Shown: in pieces, positions 61,695-64,000 of the stretch
Numbering within the stretch: the stretch's first letter is position 1
Layout: each line of letters starts with the position of its first letter
Assembly (NCBI GenBank): GCA_025210795.1
Contig: JAOAQZ010000010.1
Location: forward strand, 87,251 to 151,250
From: Cohaesibacter sp.
GTDB lineage: Bacteria; Pseudomonadota; Alphaproteobacteria; Rhizobiales; Cohaesibacteraceae
DNA length: 64,000 bases
Direction: 5' to 3'
Notes under the pieces: generated by a model
Seen by the model: only the letters and a program-made list of their open reading frames with translations
Told to the model about the DNA's origin: nothing
The model's database searches: none
Program-made: the position numbers and the translations under genes

Positions 61695-62933
61695 TTACTT
61701 GCGCAAAACAGCCACGCATTCCACATGGGGGGAGAAGAGGAACTGATCAACCGGGGTCACGCTTTCAAGGCGATAGCCCCCATCGACCAGAATGCGCAAA
61801 TCACGCGCCATGGTTCCCGGATTGCACGAAACCGCAACCACAGTGGCCACATCCGATTTGGCAATCTCCTCAGCTTGTGCCCGTGCGCCAGCGCGCGGTG
61901 GGTCAAACACCAAGGCGTCAAACTTTTTCATCTCCATGGCAAGCACCGGACGACGGAACAAGTCGCGCCGCTCCATCTTGATGCCTTTGAGATTGGGCGC
62001 AAAACGCCAGGCCTTTTCCAGTGCCTTGATGGCAGCCTCATCCCCTTCAAGAGCCCAGACAGGGGCATTTTCTGCAAGGCGTAAGGCAAAGGTGCCAGAG
62101 CCGCAAAAAAGATCAATCACCCGCTTGGCATCGGGGCCAATGGCTGTTGTCACCATTTCGGCCATGGCGTCTTCCGCCCCCTTATCCGCCTGCGTAAAGG
62201 CAGCAGGGGGAGGGGAGACCAGAGCCCGACCCATGGAAATTTGTGGTGGGCGACGCTCAAGCAATATTTCGCCATTGGCTGACAGGCGGGCCAGATCCAG
62301 CTCCTCGGCCAGCTCAACCGCTTTGAGGTAATCCTGCCCGCCTCGCATATCCTTGACATGATCCAAAGAGACATCAATGCCGCTATCCGTTGCCAGCAAG
62401 GTCACCTTGGCCTCGCCCTTTTTGGTCATGAACAGGGGCAAAAAATCCGCAAGGCGCGGCAAAAGCGCGGAAAGCTCGGGCACCAGAACGGGACAATGAT
62501 TGACATCAACAATGCGCGGGCTCTTGGCTTCGTGATAGCCAAACAAAAGCCGCCGACCAATAAGACGCGCGGCCAGAACGGCCCGGCGGCGGCCTCCCGG
62601 CTCGGTGCCAGTCAGGGGCTCCAGCGCTGCATCCAGCCCGCGCGAGGCAAGGGCATCAGCAACGAGAGCAGATTTCCACCCATGGTAAGGCGCACGCGCC
62701 ATATGCTGAAGGGCACAGCCGCCGCAGCGCTCGAACAAGGGGCAGATAGGCTCGGTCCGGTCCGGCGAAGACATGACAATCTCTTCCAACTCGGCCCTCT
62801 CGCCACGGGGGCTTACGCGTACGGTCTCACCTTCCAGCACATAAGGAATATAAAGGCTCTTCCCCTGATGGTGGGCAAGGCCGTCCCCTTTGGCGCCAAG
62901 GCTGTCAATTGTCACTTCAACCGGATCTGTCAC
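61695..62933 (-). CDS. 23S rRNA/tRNA uracil-C5 methyltransferase (RlmD/TrmA family)
   Basis: 412 residues. TRAM-like N-terminus; 4Fe-4S ligands Cys64, Cys70, Cys73 (CPLFERCGGC) and Cys147; SAM motif VIDLFCGSGTFALRLA; catalytic Cys370 in VSCNPGTMARD and FDPPRAG. These mark the TrmA/RlmC/RlmD family that methylates uridine-5 in RNA; RlmD is the likeliest type, but the site is not certain. The start is GTG at 62933 with AAGGA nine bases upstream. That SD, AAGGACCA, is complementary to the loops of the RNA at 26705-26975. Confidence 0.9.
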   Translation of the reverse strand: MTDPVEVTIDSLGAKGDGLAHHQGKSLYIPYVLEGETVRVSPRGERAELEEIVMSSPDRTEPICPLFERCGGCALQHMARAPYHGWKSALVADALASRGLDAALEPLTGTEPGGRRRAVLAARLIGRRLLFGYHEAKSPRIVDVNHCPVLVPELSALLPRLADFLPLFMTKKGEAKVTLLATDSGIDVSLDHVKDMRGGQDYLKAVELAEELDLARLSANGEILLERRPPQISMGRALVSPPPAAFTQADKGAEDAMAEMVTTAIGPDAKRVIDLFCGSGTFALRLAENAPVWALEGDEAAIKALEKAWRFAPNLKGIKMERRDLFRRPVLAMEMKKFDALVFDPPRAGARAQAEEIAKSDVATVVAVSCNPGTMARDLRILVDGGYRLESVTPVDQFLFSPHVECVAVLRK

Positions 62934-63224
62934 GCGGATGGTCCTTTATTTGATTGGTCCCTGCCACTCATAAGCGATGGCGAAAGAGAAGGGAAGACCT
63001 TCCTTCTTAAAGGGATGCATTTGCACTTTGAGACGCGACAATGGGGGCAGGCCAGAAACTGCCAGATGCATCAAAACGCCATTTTGCAAGATACGACAGG
63101 CGCGACAAATTAGACATATTGGACTAAAAGCGAGGCTAACGTGATCAAATCATTACTAGATTCAGGGAAATTGTAAGGAATCTTGTTTTGAATATTATGA
63201 AATAAGACGACCTGGACCAATAAA

Positions 63225-63773
63225 ATGCTCAGATACATCCTCGCTATAATGGTGTTGATATTCGGCGCGCAGCCAAGCTTCGCCGCGCAGTCCGCCGATG
63301 CCTGGAAAGTTGCCAGGATTTCCGGCACGGCTTGGGTGGCTGCCAAAAATATCAAACCGATCCGCGTCAAACGCGGTGTCTTTCTCAAACCCGGCCAAAC
63401 GCTTTCGATCAAAAGCCGCACCCGGGTGATGCTGATACGCGGCAAAGAGCGGATGCAGGTTGGCCCCAATGCCATCATTGCCCTGCCGCCCGCCAAATAT
63501 ATCAAACGCGGCAAAACAATGATTTTGCAGCAATCGGGCAAGGTAGATCTGGCGGTTAATAAAAGAGATGTGAAGCATTTCTCTGTTCGCACCCCTTATT
63601 TGGTGGCGGTGGTCAAGGGCACCCGATTTTCGGTCTCGGTTACGGGACGTAAGGCAACGGTCGATGTCACCTCCGGCAAGGTGGGCGTATCCAGTCATGT
63701 CTCAGGTGAAGAAGCTGATGTAACTGCGGGACAATCAGCCAGCATTGATACCTCTTCGCGAGAAATATCGTGA
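63225..63773 (+). CDS. FecR-domain exported protein
   Basis: 182 residues with a signal peptide (about 1-21, ILAIMVLIFGAQPSFAA). The FecR domain is at about 50-150: VKRGVFLKPGQTLSIKSRTRVMLIRGKERMQVGPNAIIALPP and FSVRTPYLVAVVKGTRFSVSV. Stand-alone FecR-domain proteins are periplasmic, with no proved role. The gene ends with TGA at 63771, but the same frame continues open to the window end (see next entry), so the natural product may be longer. The SD is weak. Confidence 0.75.
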   Translation: MLRYILAIMVLIFGAQPSFAAQSADAWKVARISGTAWVAAKNIKPIRVKRGVFLKPGQTLSIKSRTRVMLIRGKERMQVGPNAIIALPPAKYIKRGKTMILQQSGKVDLAVNKRDVKHFSVRTPYLVAVVKGTRFSVSVTGRKATVDVTSGKVGVSSHVSGEEADVTAGQSASIDTSSREIS

Positions 63774-64000
63774 TTGTCGGTGGCAGCAACCACCTTTGGA
63801 GCCAAAAAGCCAGCAGCCGCTCGCGCAACGCGAAAGGCCAAAAAGGCTGTTCCCGCCTTCCATACAACAGTTGCCAAAAAAGGCAGCAGAAAAGAACTCG
63901 CTCCCGGCTTTGCCAATAAAACCCTGTCCGCCAAGGCCCAAGCCAAAGCTCAAAAAGCACGATCAAAAGCCCGCAGCAAGGCCCGTGCTACCTCGCGAGC
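63774..64000 (+). CDS. Basic Ala/Lys-rich ORF directly after the FecR stop (partial, runs off window)
   Basis: In the same frame as the FecR gene and directly past its TGA, the frame stays open for 75 codons to the window edge. It encodes an Ala/Lys/Arg-rich, histone H1-like sequence (AKKPAAARATRKAKKAV ... KAQAKAQKARSKARSKARA). It could be a separate protein starting at TTG 63774 or GTG 63780, or the C-terminal tail of the FecR protein cut off by a nonsense codon. No SD is clear. Confidence 0.45.
   Translation, partial: MSVAATTFGAKKPAAARATRKAKKAVPAFHTTVAKKGSRKELAPGFANKTLSAKAQAKAQKARSKARSKARATSR

Noticed and set aside
1..64000. tRNA, rRNA, CRISPR or prophage
   Set aside because: Looking for T-loop consensus, spaced direct repeats, integrase or capsid genes gave nothing convincing anywhere in the window.

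Overview
The window reads as a chromosomal segment of an alphaproteobacterium, most likely of the order Hyphomicrobiales (Rhizobiales). Evidence: a RibBX-type riboflavin protein, a NadQ/NrtR-like Nudix regulator, a PA0069-type radical SAM protein, a TipF-like EAL protein, two perfect CtrA boxes (TTAA-N7-TTAA), LemA + DUF2207, and gene contents typical of that order. A marine Cohaesibacter-like lineage is a guess only. No rRNA, tRNA, CRISPR array, prophage or transposase gene was seen. Most genes are housekeeping or metabolic; many use GTG or TTG starts backed by clear Shine-Dalgarno (SD) sequences.

Layout. 1-7.2 kb: end of an unknown gene, HAD hydrolase, TipF-like EAL protein with an upstream CtrA box, radical SAM protein, small membrane protein, DUF418-like membrane protein. 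7.2-13.6 kb: SppA-type peptidase, M20 amidohydrolase, TrmN6-like methyltransferase, DUF2007, a 264-bp MITE-like element, YgfZ, an acidic unknown, MoaB. 14.4-24.5 kb: glyQ (no glyS nearby), an AT-rich, apparently frame-broken membrane gene, ChaN-like protein, LemA/DUF2207, rnhB with a Nudix regulator, tyrosine phosphatase, HD hydrolase. 24.5-31.1 kb: iron-uptake island with a Fur-like box, fbpA, a long non-coding stretch with a multi-hairpin RNA candidate, an AraC regulator and fbpB, but no ATPase gene. 32.1-40.9 kb: scoAB, AsmA, DUF6460-like, YpeA acetyltransferase, FAD-linked oxidase, TetR, fabI. 41-50.4 kb: phosphatase, secreted unknown, aroC, ribBX, TRIC channel, CtrA-box lipoprotein, a small ORF with its own terminator, class I aldolase, two YeeE/YedE half-transporters, LprI-like protein. 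50.7-64 kb: DUF457 protein, LysR/nitrilase/VOC group, ClpP-fold periplasmic protein, Lrp/alanine dehydrogenase pair, acyltransferase, SRPBCC protein, psd, two paralogous small membrane proteins, RlmD-like methyltransferase, FecR-domain protein with an in-frame stop before a basic tail.

The most unusual signal is the stretch after fbpA (about 26705-26975). Four successive stem-loops each present the same loop core, TGGTCCT(C), and a strong rho-independent terminator follows. The loops carry an anti-SD-like CCTC. This looks like an undescribed multi-loop regulatory RNA associated with an iron transport locus. A second run of hairpins follows at 27194-27350, and its first loop holds the complementary GAGGAC. 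Other points of interest are a degenerate EAL site under a CtrA box, the MITE-like element, a ClpP-fold protein lacking the expected serine, and the split membrane gene around a low-GC patch.
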